Source of the DNA: Casuarius casuarius
Taxonomy: Eukaryota > Chordata > Aves > Casuariiformes > Casuariidae
DNA: 64,000 bases
Assembly: GCA_003342895.1 (NCBI GenBank)
Contig: PTFA01000012.1
Coordinates: 6,682,252 to 6,746,251 of the forward strand
Direction: 5' to 3'
Made by a program: the position numbers and the translations under genes. The notes under the pieces are model-generated. The model ran no database searches. It was not told the DNA's origin and saw nothing but the letters and a program-made list of their open reading frames with translations. This document shows, in pieces, positions 1-10,372 of the stretch (position 1 is the first letter of the stretch; every line of letters begins with the position of its first letter).

Positions 1-43
1 CCCCGGCACGGTGGCCGCTTCCCGGCCTCCGCTGAGGCCGCAT
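1..43 (-). CDS. Possible N-terminus of a leftward gene, cut by the window edge
   Basis: On the minus strand an ATG at 43-41 sits in a fair Kozak context (purine A at -3, read as GCGACCATGC) inside the densest CpG stretch. It opens a frame that stays open to the window edge: 14 codons, beginning Met-Arg-Pro-Gln-Arg-Arg-Pro-Gly and rich in Arg, Gly and Pro. This is a common look for an N-terminus or for a GC-rich 5' UTR. The piece is too short to name or to prove. The start was chosen because it is the only in-frame ATG near the edge in a promoter-like setting. Confidence 0.15.
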   Translation of the reverse strand, partial: MRPQRRPGSGHRAG

Positions 44-73
44 GGTCGCAGCGCGGCCGCAGTCCTTAAAATG

Positions 74-108
74 CATAATGCAACTTTAAAAAATACATAA
101 TGCAACTT
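74..108. repeat. Pair of 13-base direct repeats inside the CpG island
   Basis: The 13-mer CATAATGCAACTT occurs at 74-86 and again at 96-108, exactly 22 bases apart (about two helical turns), joined by an A/T-rich spacer. Both copies are AT-rich islands within otherwise very GC-rich DNA. The reverse complement contains TTGCATTATG, which resembles C/EBP- or POU-type half sites. The duplication is seen directly; a protein-binding role is inference. Confidence 0.5.
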
Positions 109-774
109 CCCAAAGAGACCGTGGACTCGGTCNCGCTGTGCTCGGCAGCGCTCGCCCGCCCCGGAGTGAGCTGGCTCTCCCGGACGGTCTTTACCCTGCA
201 TGACGGAGCAAGCTTCAACACCGCCACCGCCGCCGCTCCCCTCCCANGGGGAGCCGGGAAGCGTTAGTGACAAATGCAGCGTGACTCCTGTCCTCTTCGC
301 TTAGGGGACACAGCCACAGAGCCCTCCCTGGGCCCATCTGGTCTGATGTGCTGTCTCCAGAGCTGGTTAGCGTCAGGCATTTCACAGCACGATGCAGGAA
401 AATTTGGAGATAAGCAGGGATTTTTCTTGCCCGAGAGAGTATTCCCTCACAGGCATTAAAAGAAAAGAAAGGTTAGAGAAATCCGTGAGCATGTCAGGGC
501 TGCTAATAGTTGCTATGTTCTAAAAATCAATTTTTTTAATAGGGAAGGTTTAATGCAGCCGCGGTGGAGAGAGAGGAATGGAAACTTTGCGATTCCTTCC
601 ACACAAGCCCGATCGAGTTTTTTTCTGCCGCCTTCTGTGCTGTGGCTCTGATAACCTGGTCCCAGAAAGTGACCTCCAAAGAGCAACAGCAGCAAGACGT
701 GGGAACCCCCTCTGTCTGCGAGTGGGAACTTCAAATTTCACTTGGTACAAAACATACCACACAGTCGCTTCTGC

Positions 775-797
775 AAAAAAAAAAAAAAAAAAAAAAA
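775..797 (+). repeat. Poly(A) homopolymer run of 23 bases
   Basis: An uninterrupted run of 23 A lies between CTTCTGC and GCGTTC. I see no recognisable retrocopy upstream and no AATAAA signal in the preceding bases, so this is best taken as a simple repeat. Confidence 0.8.
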
Positions 798-1699
798 GCG
801 TTCAATACAAAGCTCTGTTTTAATGCCATCGTAAAAGCTGCACAGCTAGCACAGTAGGAAAGTTATGGCTCCATCAGTGCTGTTAGCCCTGTTGAACACC
901 TGTGAAAGTTTGTGTGTTACTTTTTCCTGTTAGGTATCCTTACCAACAACAGACGATGGCAATGCATACAGAGGCTCCAAAATTCACTCACCGGCAGTGG
1001 TGGCTTCTCTCGGTACCACCCGCAGCTCCCAGCAGCAGCCTGCGATGTCACTGTCAGCCGCGGCAGACCTTGGATTTATGCCAGGCCACGGGCACAGTCA
1101 GAAAGTCGTGTGCCTTCGTCTTCGCCTTGCTGCACGTCCTCGCTGTGAGGCTGCAGCCCCCGCTGCCGGCTGCCCCGCGGGCCGGCCCCACCGGGACGCC
1201 CCGCTCGCGGCTGCCGAGAGGCGTCAGCGCGGACGGGGAAGGGGGTCCCGGGTAAAGGAAGGGCTCGCAGGGCCTTTACCCTCTGCGCGCAGGCCGCTTG
1301 CAGCTGAGCTGTCCCACACCCGCCACTGCCACCCGCACTGCTGGGGTGAAAGGACGGTGGGAGACCGGGAGGTAACCCAGGCCAGCCCCTGGCACAGCGC
1401 AGCACCAGCAGTGTCGCTCATCTGCCTTGTCATCGCGCCTCTTCTTAAAGACTGTCACTGTCAGCAGCTCCGCCGCCTGGCTTTCCCACCCATCTGACCC
1501 TGCGGGGACTCACCCACCGCCTTTGCCTTCGGCGCCCGCTGTCCCGAGCTCTGGCGCTGGTTGCGTCGCNGGGTCCCCGAGGCGCAGCAGCTGCTTAGAA
1601 GCTGACCCAGGGCGACTCCCCAGCTTGTTCAGCGCTCCCAAAGCAGTCCTGGTCTCTCTTTCAGAAATCGCCTCGCCACGGAGACCCTGGTAAGGGAGA

Positions 1700-4600
1700 C
1701 CCCTCTCACAGCTCTTCTGACCAGCTTTCCCTCCATCTACAACCTCATTCTCAGGCTCTCCAAGGTACCCAAGTAACAGACGTAGGNGTACAGTGCGTAG
1801 GTGTATAGTACATACATAGCGTAACTGAACCAGGTGGTGTATTTCATTTGTAAAGACAAAGCTTATTACAACCCAAATGAGTTTACTGTATAAAGAATTT
1901 AAACATTCGTATCTAGTACTTCACTGATTCCTTTAATTACCTTTCTTTAATGTATCATCAACAGCACTTCATAACTCTAACAAGCTATCCAAATTATGCC
2001 TTGAAATGATTTCTTCTTTCTTACACAATCTAATGATATTTAAATAACAAATAGAGTTTATATCAAATAATATGGTTTATTTTATGTGAATTAAAGAAAT
2101 GGTTTAGCTCTGAGAACCCAGAAACACGATCAGTAAATCCTGTTTCATGGCAGCTGGGGATGACAGTAAAATTTCTTTCATAAAGGAGTAGTGGAGGAGC
2201 AAAAACGTGAATAATACAAATAACCATGCATTTAAGCAGTTCAAATTTCAGAGTGCTAATTAGTTCCTACGGCAAAGAGTTCTTGAAAGGGCCGCATTTC
2301 ATGCTGAAGGAAGTAGCTAAAGACTGGAAACATTTACATTTGTTAAAACATATTACCATATAAAGTCTTTCTTGCGTTAAATATATTTCATGTTGTGTGT
2401 GGGTGCCCAGGGAGCATCTTCTGACTTAATTCTGTTCTCGCTACCACTGAAGATGGAGAAACACTGGAAGAGATTGCCTGGGGAAGCTGCAGAGTTTCCA
2501 TCGCTGGACGTCTTTGGGAACAAGTTACACAAATCTCTCGATTCTTAACTCAAGGTGGAAGGAGAGATGATTCTTNGGGTCTCTTCTAACTCAGTTGGGT
2601 TTTTAAGGATTTTAATGTGAATCTGTTCTAATTACAGTAAAATACAGTAAGGTCTCTGGTTCTTATATACTAGCTTTTAACAGGAGACTCAATATTTGGA
2701 TAAGGTCACGTATTTGTACATGCTTCTCTTTCAGGAATAGGTTAGTGCTTTATTCTTGCACTTGCTTATCACTTCACATCTAATGCAACATGTTTAATAG
2801 CATTAACTATTCTAGCTTTGTGCATAACAGAAATATCAGCTAAAAGGATGAATAATTCTTCAAGTTTTTAAGTACTGCTGATACTTAGATCTGTTTTCAC
2901 ACAGACAACAATACCCTTCAATATTTTCATTGATGGCTCAAGCAAAGATATCAGACATCCCCATTGTTTGGCTTGATGTGAATGAGCACAAAACACTAAT
3001 ACTTTGCAGAAGAAAAACTCTTACAGCCTAAATTTGGATATCTTCTGTGCTTCTATTTGTCATTATCCATACATACTTCTGTTAAAATAGCTTTCTCTTT
3101 GATATGTAATCCACTTGTTATTGTAGTAGAAGCATAGTCCTGTATTATATTTTTAGCATCACCGGCATTTCAAATAGCAGCATTTCCAATACATCAGCAC
3201 TATAATGCAACGGCTTTGCTATACGCAGCAGAATTAGAGATGAGGCAGTAAACTGATTTTTTGTATAGTTATTCCACTGTATAGGACTCAAGGTTTGGGC
3301 TGGTGATGCTTAAATTTATCTTGATGTTCAGAGGCACAGAAAGCAGGTCAGAATCTGTATTCAGATTGCACTCCCACTTCCCCTTTCTTTTCTTGCAACT
3401 AATATGCAATGATGACTTATTGTTTGCAGTTGCCTTACAGAACAGCCACAGGATCAATAATGTGGAGACAGTCGCAATACGCTTACACAGATCTCTCAGC
3501 AGTTTCTTTCTGTGTGTGATAGGAAGAGAACTTTTTCTCTANGAGAAACGCTACAGTAATTCCTTAGAAAGTGTTAGAACTAAATCCCAATGAAGCCATA
3601 TGCTCTGTTTTACCTTCTTTTGTACAGTCATGTAGTTATCCAGTGCAGAAGTCCCCAGCTGAAGTTGCAATGTAGCAGCAAGGAAGGATGCTTAATTTAG
3701 GNACACGCACTATTGTGGTTATTGCATTGCAGGTTTCCCTGATCCAGGCACACTTTTATATCGTAGTAAAATATAAACCAGATTAACATTTCAAGCAGAA
3801 TGATCATGCAGAGAGCGGCCAACCTAAAAGAAGGGTAAAAGAGCAGACATTGTCAGTTGTCATGATTTTATCATTATTTCTGTGACACGGGGTATTGCAA
3901 ATGTCCCATAAACCTTGGTTATAAACATGCAAATTTTCTGCTAANTCCAAATGGCTATCAGCTATTATGCCTTTCAGGAAGGCTAAAACCACACTGTTCT
4001 AAATCAAAATGGCTATCATATTCCTAGAGGCTGCATGCATGAAATCCAATAATGATGAGCACTACTTCCCATATTTCGTTTTCAGTGAGACTCAAGACAG
4101 TCTGCCTTCAGGGAAAATGATCATACTGTACATTTTATAATTGGGATGAGCAGAAAAAATGAGGAAACAGAAATAAGGATGAGAGAACACTGGGAATAGG
4201 ATAGANAGAAAGACAAGGAAATAGATACAGAAGAACAATTTGGGTGGAGAGATTAAGGGGATTAGGAATTGGTAGAGAGGGAAACAGTTAGGTATCTGGT
4301 TCAGTAAAATAAATGGCAGAAAAAATTGAGTCAAGAGTGGGACATAAAACCACTCGCATGGAAGAGCACGACTTATTCAAACCACATGAAGAAGCTGAGG
4401 TTAAGACATGCACACAGCTGTATTTGTCTTTTGTCTAGATTTGTCCTATCCAAAGAAAAAAATAATTTTTAAAAGGGAGAACAGAACAGTTGCCTCCCTG
4501 ACTCTGTGCTCAAGCCTGACTTCACTTTGCTGTTTGGATACAACCCTATTTTGGAGTCCATATCCTTCCAGAATATATACCATTGTTCAGCTAGGAGTTT

Positions 4601-4950
4601 GCTGTTTATTTCCAAGTTTCCTATTTGGTCAAATGAATAAAAGTCAAGAAAATTTCTGGCTTATTTCCAACCTTGCAGTTCAGCAATGNGTAAATTACAA
4701 ACACACACAAAAAAGTCACTAGATCAGCGATTACATCTCCAGAAAATACTCCTCTCTCTGTTCACACCAAACCGCCAGCTCCTCACTTCGTAGGAGGAAC
4801 AACGCCTTAAGCAAGGTGGTGGTTTAAGATCAGGGAAGCATTCCCAATAAAGACAATCAAGAAAACTCAGTCCTGTCTAGCCCCTGAGAGACTTTCCTCA
4901 TGAGCCATGAGAAATTACTGAGAGTTTAAGAGGACTGTGCATACCTTCTT
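1700..4950. other. AT-rich non-coding stretch
   Basis: This stretch is AT-rich with scattered stop codons in all frames. The only feature I can identify is the CR1 fragment at 2,455-2,600. Small ORFs here (for example 96 codons at 3,303-3,593) have chance-like composition and no recognisable motif. A polypurine-leaning stretch at about 4,140-4,280 is the only compositional oddity. Confidence 0.6.
2455..2600 (+). mobile_element. CR1 LINE fragment, 3'-terminal part
   Basis: The text follows the well-known 3' part of amniote CR1 elements: an aligned run like 'cactggaa.agattgcc..gggaagctg..gagt.tccatcgctgga.gtcttt' followed by a later 'ggtctcttctaactca', matching the usual 'ggtcccttccaactc' close. 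The orientation is plus. The element is cut on its left side and lacks an intact terminal ATTCTATG-type repeat, so it is an old, 5'-truncated copy. No protein-coding part is present. Confidence 0.8.
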
Positions 4951-4954
4951 AGGA

Positions 4955-5460
4955 CACTAATTGACCTGTCCGCATTGCAGGCGGGGAGGTGAAGAAGGAC
5001 CACTGCCATGTATTAGCGTTGGGATAGTCCTGATTTTTCATGCTTGCAGTGAGGCCCNGGTCCCAAGCGCAGCCGCATGGCCCGGGATATCTATAACGCA
5101 GCTGCCACGCGTCTGCTCCGTTCTGAAGATGGCTTCAGACTGTGATCCCAGCAGGGTCCGTTGTTATGTCNGACGCTGGAAAGCGGCCAGGTCGTCTGCC
5201 CTATTTGGGTCCTACAGTGCTGCCAAGATGCCTCCCGAGGCAGGCAGTGAGATCAGACATCTCTCGCCTTATGTGCTCACTGGGCACGGCCGGCTCGGGA
5301 CAGANGCGGCTCTGCCTCTGTCCCCTGCTCTGCCACGCTTTAGGTGAGCTCCCGGAGACCTGGAATCGCAGCAAAGTCCAGCTAGGGTTCAGCACAGCTC
5401 AAACCCGTGCCCCGAATGCAGGCCCTTATTCAGGAGCAAGGCCACTCATCCTTGCCTGAA
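4955..5460. other. GC-richer island within AT-rich DNA, function unknown
   Basis: This is a roughly 500-base patch with raised GC and around twenty CpG sites (for example near 5,063-5,110 and 5,158-5,200), flanked by AT-rich sequence. A strong splice-donor-like string TTTAG|GTGAGC ends a possible exon at 5,343 on the plus strand. The longest frame through it is 128 codons (4,961-5,347 plus) and contains N positions. I do not recognise the product. It could be a lncRNA first exon, a decaying CpG island, or a GC-rich repeat I do not know. Confidence 0.3.
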
Positions 5461-6840
5461 GTTTTACGTCCTGTTTCATGACAAGAGGCAGTAGGTAAAC
5501 ACAAGATAGGAAATCGCATTCCTAATTGTAGTCAAGGCATGTTGTCAGCAGTAGCAGCTACCAGACTGCTCTCCAGTTCTTACTGCAGANGTGAAGTTAA
5601 AGGAAGAAGCTTCATATTGGCTTTACATATATTAATATGGACCTTGCATGGTGGAAATTTTTTTTTTTCAAGTGAGTAATCACAGTTATAAAAGCAAGGG
5701 AGATGCAATATTAAATGACTTTTTCATTTATTTGAAAGGCTATACTTTAGTGTCATTTATTTATAACACTTCATAATTCACCACTGCGTGCAGAGCAATA
5801 TATTTTCTAAACACATTATTGTGAAAAGATAATACAGGACATTACTGCAGGAATCTTCCATGTCTGAGAACTGGAAAGAGATTTTCTTTTGCTCGTAAGT
5901 TATATAGTACATGGATTTGTGAGATTCTACTATATTTTAATAACTGTGAATGGTCTCTCAGTGAGAACCATCATTTTACTAATAGCTCCCAGCAGGACAC
6001 CCACTTAGGCACTACAGATTTGGACCTAGGGAAAGAAGCTTTTTGTCTGAATTCATGACTGCAGCCGGAGCCACTCAATCTTTGGGAACCAGCTCCCATT
6101 TTTATTATTACTATTTTTAATTTTGCTTAATTTAATGGTGGTTGAACTGTATATAGATAAATACTACGAAATTGCCTGACTTTTATTGTTTTGTGTTAAA
6201 AAAATNCACAAAAGTGCTTCCCACCTGCCGTCAGCTGCATTTGTTACTTATCTCTGTTTGACAGTAACACTTAGAGGCATTTAGTGAGATCAAGACTAGA
6301 GCTGCTTGTGAATTTTTTGACAAATTTTTTTTCATTGGAAAATAGTAATTCAGGAACACTTTTATGGAATCTTTAAAAGTTTCAACAAAAGGAATCATTC
6401 TCCATGTCCAAAATTGAATTTCTGGTCAGTGGGAAAGGTCAGACTTACCAGGAATTTAGTCTGTTCTGCGCTCACCTGCCATACCCAGGATTGGCACTCA
6501 AGTCCCTGTCACAGAAGGTTCTTTGGCATCATCAGTGCCATCTTCATCAGCAGCTTACAGACCCTGCATGGGCAGATGAACAAGCGACCCCTCTTTGTCA
6601 GCAGCCAGGCTACCTCAAACTAATCTCATACTTGCTCCAGATAGATAGGAGCATGCGGGCAAACTGTTACTGTACAATAACTGATAGACACACTGTAAGT
6701 TTGCAGCACACTTTCTGCTGTGGTAACCTGTTTGGGAAGCTGTACTCTCAGCCTGTGTTGCTGTGATCAAATTCAGCTTTAATCACTGTTTTTAATGGTA
6801 GTTTTACAGTTTGAGTGAAAAAAGGGAGGCTTATTCCAAA

Positions 6841-6955
6841 GCCTAGTGCTTAAGACAGGACAAAACCCCTGATCTACCACATTGCAAATAAGGTCTTTAA
6901 GCACTGGACTCTTCAGGGCAAGTCATTCTCTCTAAAGGGCAATAATCTCCTTCGT
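6841..6955 (+). mobile_element. MIR-like tRNA-derived SINE remnant
   Basis: The block opens with 'gcctagtgcttaagacagga', close to the A-box-bearing 5' head of amniote MIR-like SINEs ('gcctagtggttaagac.c.gga'). About 60 bases later it has 'actggactcttcagggcaag' followed by 'tcattctctct', close to the core 'accttgggcaagtcacttaacctctc'. Order and spacing agree with one diverged plus-strand copy. The 3' part is missing. The assignment is by memory of the family pattern. Confidence 0.5.
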
Positions 6956-9006
6956 CCATAATATCCAAATGTCATGCAGGCCAGTGGGCAGACGTATGAA
7001 GCAGATTTAAGACTGAATTTCTAACTCTGTTGAAGGAAATGCTAAAATTTTGATTGACTTCTGTAGGGTAGGAGAGCACTTCAGCTCCCTTGCCTCCCAG
7101 TCCAACACTCCACTCAAAATAGGAAGCTGCTAAATATAGGAAGAATATATCAAGTAAGATAACTAATTTTACTGAAGTACATTGCATTAAATATTATCTC
7201 TTAGGCTAAGAAGTTAAAAAATGACAAAAAGTATAAATGTATTCCATAGAAATTGCATTAATAATCTAATCCTATTACTTGTAGTCTGCTCAAAGAAAGT
7301 ATAGTGGAAAAGATTTTTTTTCCCATATTTTGATGACTCAGGAAAAGCATACAAAATTTTAACTGGTCACAGTTATAGAAGTCCTTTAGAAGCTTTTCAA
7401 TGTTAAGACTTTTTCATCTGAGGAAATGTAAGTACTGTATCAACTTCAGAGACTTTTTCTTTTGGCTCTTAAAAATATAATTTTCATTAAATGAAAGCCA
7501 GTGAACTTTTTATTTTTGCAGAGAATACTTTAACTTTTAGAGTTCTTTAAAGCAAATTATGTCACAAAATCAAACACAAGTATTTTTGATGGAAAGGAAT
7601 AGCACAATAAGTATTTTTATAGTTCAGAGGAAGGCTGTGAAAAGCAAATTTGATTTACCAAGCTTATAACACACTGTGAACTTTAACATTTAAGCTAAAG
7701 GAATGTTTGATTTTGTAATCGTTGTTTTAGCCTTGCCTGAAATAATATACTGTGTTAAGGAAAGAAATACGTATACACACATGTAAAGTGCTGTATGTTA
7801 AAAGACATAAATATGCTCTAATTACCCACAAAAAANCCAAATGTGAGTCTGAAGTGCTTGAACAGGAAAGTGCCACCTACCTGGGCAGAATTCTGACAAC
7901 AGATTTTTACGTGGCTATTTTGGCCGACCGGAGAGTGGGAAAGTCTATCTTTGGGCTAGGCTGGACAAAAGCATAATACAATTAATCTAGACCCNTTCTC
8001 ATAAACAGGTGATTCAAAATGATTTTGCTCAGCTGCTGCAGAATTGCTGTAGTCTGGTTGTGTGCTCCCAGCAAAGGATTTCCACAGTGCAAAGCACAGA
8101 CGTGCCAAGCCTAGGTCTGTGCTTCCTCTCCACCTCCTGTCCTCAAAAGAAAAATATGCCAAGGAGATGGAAGAGGAGATACAGGAGAGCTGTGGTCAGT
8201 CCTCCCCAGCAGTGACTGGAAATTGCTCCGGGGCCGGGTCCTACCAGCCTGAGTGCCGGTGCCGAACGCAGAAACATTCTGTGCTGTCAGGAGGAAGGGC
8301 TTGTCGAGCCCTTTGGCAATGATAATGCACCATTTATGGTGAGTTCCAGTGGGCACTGGCTTCCCAGAAATAAATGGCTTAAAATTTTATAGTATAATAT
8401 GAAAGAGTGCCTCTCTGTTCCAGTGTATTGACATTCAGTTTCTGTAAATATCTGTGATGCGTTAGCCAGTTTTGACCAGCTCACTGCAGATAGACTTTAG
8501 CAGCTCCATTCTTATAGCCTTTCCCTGGACAGCTTAGTGCTGGATGTATCTCAGATCTAGGACTTCTCTGAGTATTTCTGTTAACTTCTCAAATTATTAA
8601 GATTTGAACTGTACATCTTGCAAAATAGCATTCTTGTGGGGCTACTTTTGCAATTCAGGTTGATGATTTTCAAGAAAAAGTGTGCTTTTTTCCAGGAAAT
8701 TTCATACTTTTCCAGACTGGAGGTGGAAGAAAGGTGGTGATGAATGAGCCCAGGCTTGCTGCAAGCCATCCTTGCTAGGTTAATTTTTTTCCCAGGTGTG
8801 CCTTTCTGTTGTATTTCCCTGTGAAATTGCATAGGGCAACCCAAAAAGCAATTTGAGGAAACAGTATCTCTCAAGATAAAACCCTGTTGCATGTCCACAG
8901 ATCTGTTTCTCCACTGGCATATCCTGCCCCACACTAACACTTCTTTGTCCTCAGCAGATACAGCTTTTTCCTGCATACTGCTAATACCTTTGGTTCTGCG
9001 TACAGC

Positions 9007-9032
9007 GTTTGTTTGTTTGTTTGTTTGTTTTT
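9007..9032 (+). repeat. (GTTT)n microsatellite, six copies
   Basis: Six uninterrupted copies of GTTT, followed by two extra T. A simple tandem repeat; the T-rich region that follows (9,060-9,090) carries degenerate TTTTG units. Confidence 0.9.
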
Positions 9033-9894
9033 CTCAAATCTAGTGAATTACCTGCTATACTGTTTATTTGTTTTGTTTTGTCTTGTGTGCTTTATAGCAC
9101 AGGAAGTTTTTCTAATGATTTGCTGAGTGTCCCTTGGTCGCTTTCAACTTTAGCTTTTACCTTGCTGAGGGCTTCCTATATGCTGGAAAATACCTTCAAA
9201 CTTCTACCAAATTAATCTGATCCCTTACTGTTTGAGTGAGAGTACCTTTTTCGTGAGATGAAGCTTCTACAACCATGCTCAACAATATTGCTTAATAGTT
9301 TTCTTTTTCAATTCTGTATTTAAGTATACTTCTCATTCTAAAATTCCATCAGGGAGATGAAAGTAGAAGTGAAAATCTTGCATTTTGAGTAGCTGTGCAG
9401 TCGTGATTCCTTTTACTCACATTGCACATGCTCTACAGGTGCTCGTCACCAGCTAGCCAAACTCTGCAACTCAGCTTTTCTTGCCCTTTTTCTCCATGTG
9501 CCAGGCACTGCCCTGGCTTGCACTGGTTGCCGCAGCCTGTGCAGCTTCATTTTCTGGCTCTTCTCAATTCTGGCATTTACATTTCTCCATCAGGGTTTTA
9601 TTATTTACAGAAAATTGAATGTGCAATCTCTGCCTTAAAGTATTATTCATTCTTATCTTCAAGTTTCTTCCTAGTCTAGTAGGTTTTGGGGGTTTTGTTC
9701 ATTTGTTTTCTTTTAAATGGTTCGCTCCATATTCCAACTACTATCACATCTCTAAGGAAGGACTCGTTTTAATCAAGACTGTAAGACTTCCTCCTCTGCA
9801 GTTTCATCACTCTTTTTAGACTTTCCAGTTAAAAACTATCACTTTCGTATGTTTTCTNTTCATATTAAGCACAACAGTTCCCCGATTTCTGTCT

Positions 9895-10372
9895 CAGGCC
9901 TTGAGCGCATGTTAACTGAAGCCCCCACTCCAATCCGCCCCTACAAGTACCACAAGGTTTCACTGAGCTGGCCGGGCTGCCTGCCCTCTCCATCCAGCCG
10001 CACCATCCCTGCGGGAACCCTCTCCCGCGGGCACCCAGGGCTCACCACCAGCGCAGGGCGGCTTTGGCCTTCCTCATGCAGTGCCAGAAGTCCCACGGTC
10101 TCTCTGCAGCACAACTTGTGTGTTGGTGACACGTCCTTCCTCAGAGCTCCGGTCTCCAACAGGGGAAGCCACGTAAAAGCAGAGCTCCTGATGGAAGCTG
10201 TGCCTGCCGGTACCCAGGGGCTTTTCCCTGCTGTTAAACTAGTTGAAGCAGGAGCAGGAGGTTCCCAGCAGCAGCCACCAAAGCGAGTATCTGAGCTACT
10301 TCTGCCTTCTTCTGAGAACTGGAAGACAGATATAGAAATTCAGCTTCTTGACCTTTTAAACTTGCTCTGATT
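9895..10372 (+). other. GC-rich patch holding the longest open frame (173 codons)
   Basis: The plus-strand frame 9,849-10,370 is the longest in the window at 173 codons. It coincides with a roughly 400-base GC- and CpG-richer patch in AT-rich DNA, which by itself lowers stop frequency. The translation is rich in Ser, Pro, Arg and Gly at first and Leu-rich at the end, with no domain or signal peptide I recognise. An opposite-strand frame of 72 codons overlaps it (9,941-10,159). No convincing acceptor or donor pair frames it. I treat it as unexplained, not as a gene. Confidence 0.25.

Larger units (their letters stand above)
1..1700. promoter_or_regulatory. CpG-rich region, probable CpG-island promoter at the left edge
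   Basis: This is the only long GC- and CpG-rich stretch in the window. CpG is densest at 1-250 (including a NotI-type GCGGCCGC at 53-60) and again at about 1100-1700; the part between (about 440-550 and 770-1000) is AT-richer and holds a 23-base A run. Past 1,750 the sequence becomes AT-rich and CpG-poor at once. In amniotes such islands usually mark promoters and first exons. Which gene it serves cannot be told from here. A gene running left on the minus strand would have its 5' end in bases 1-250, while a plus-strand gene would splice into the AT-rich DNA to the right. ORFs through the island (166 codons at 997-1497 plus, 109 codons at 1076-1405 minus) are low-complexity Pro/Arg/Ala-rich readings of GC-rich DNA and match nothing I know. 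Confidence 0.6.
5460..9890. other. AT-rich non-coding stretch with one SINE remnant
   Basis: I see no gene here. It contains a MIR-like remnant at 6,841-6,955 and a (GTTT)6 microsatellite at 9,007-9,032. The ORF of 131 codons at 8,581-8,976 (minus) and that of 120 codons at 6,404-6,766 (plus) have no motif, domain or splice context that I recognise. The stretch 7,560-7,745 is unusually word-like, with homeobox- and forkhead-type AT-rich cores, and could be a conserved non-coding element, but conservation cannot be judged from one sequence. Confidence 0.5.

Noticed and set aside
775..797. Poly(A) run as the tail of a processed pseudogene
   Set aside because: No AATAAA signal and no recognisable mRNA-like sequence upstream.
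997..1497. 166-codon plus frame in the CpG island
   Set aside because: Overlaps other frames on both strands; composition is that expected from GC-rich DNA and no domain is recognisable.
8581..8976. 131-codon minus frame
   Set aside because: No known motif, no splice or promoter context, low-complexity-free but unrecognised; length is plausible by chance.
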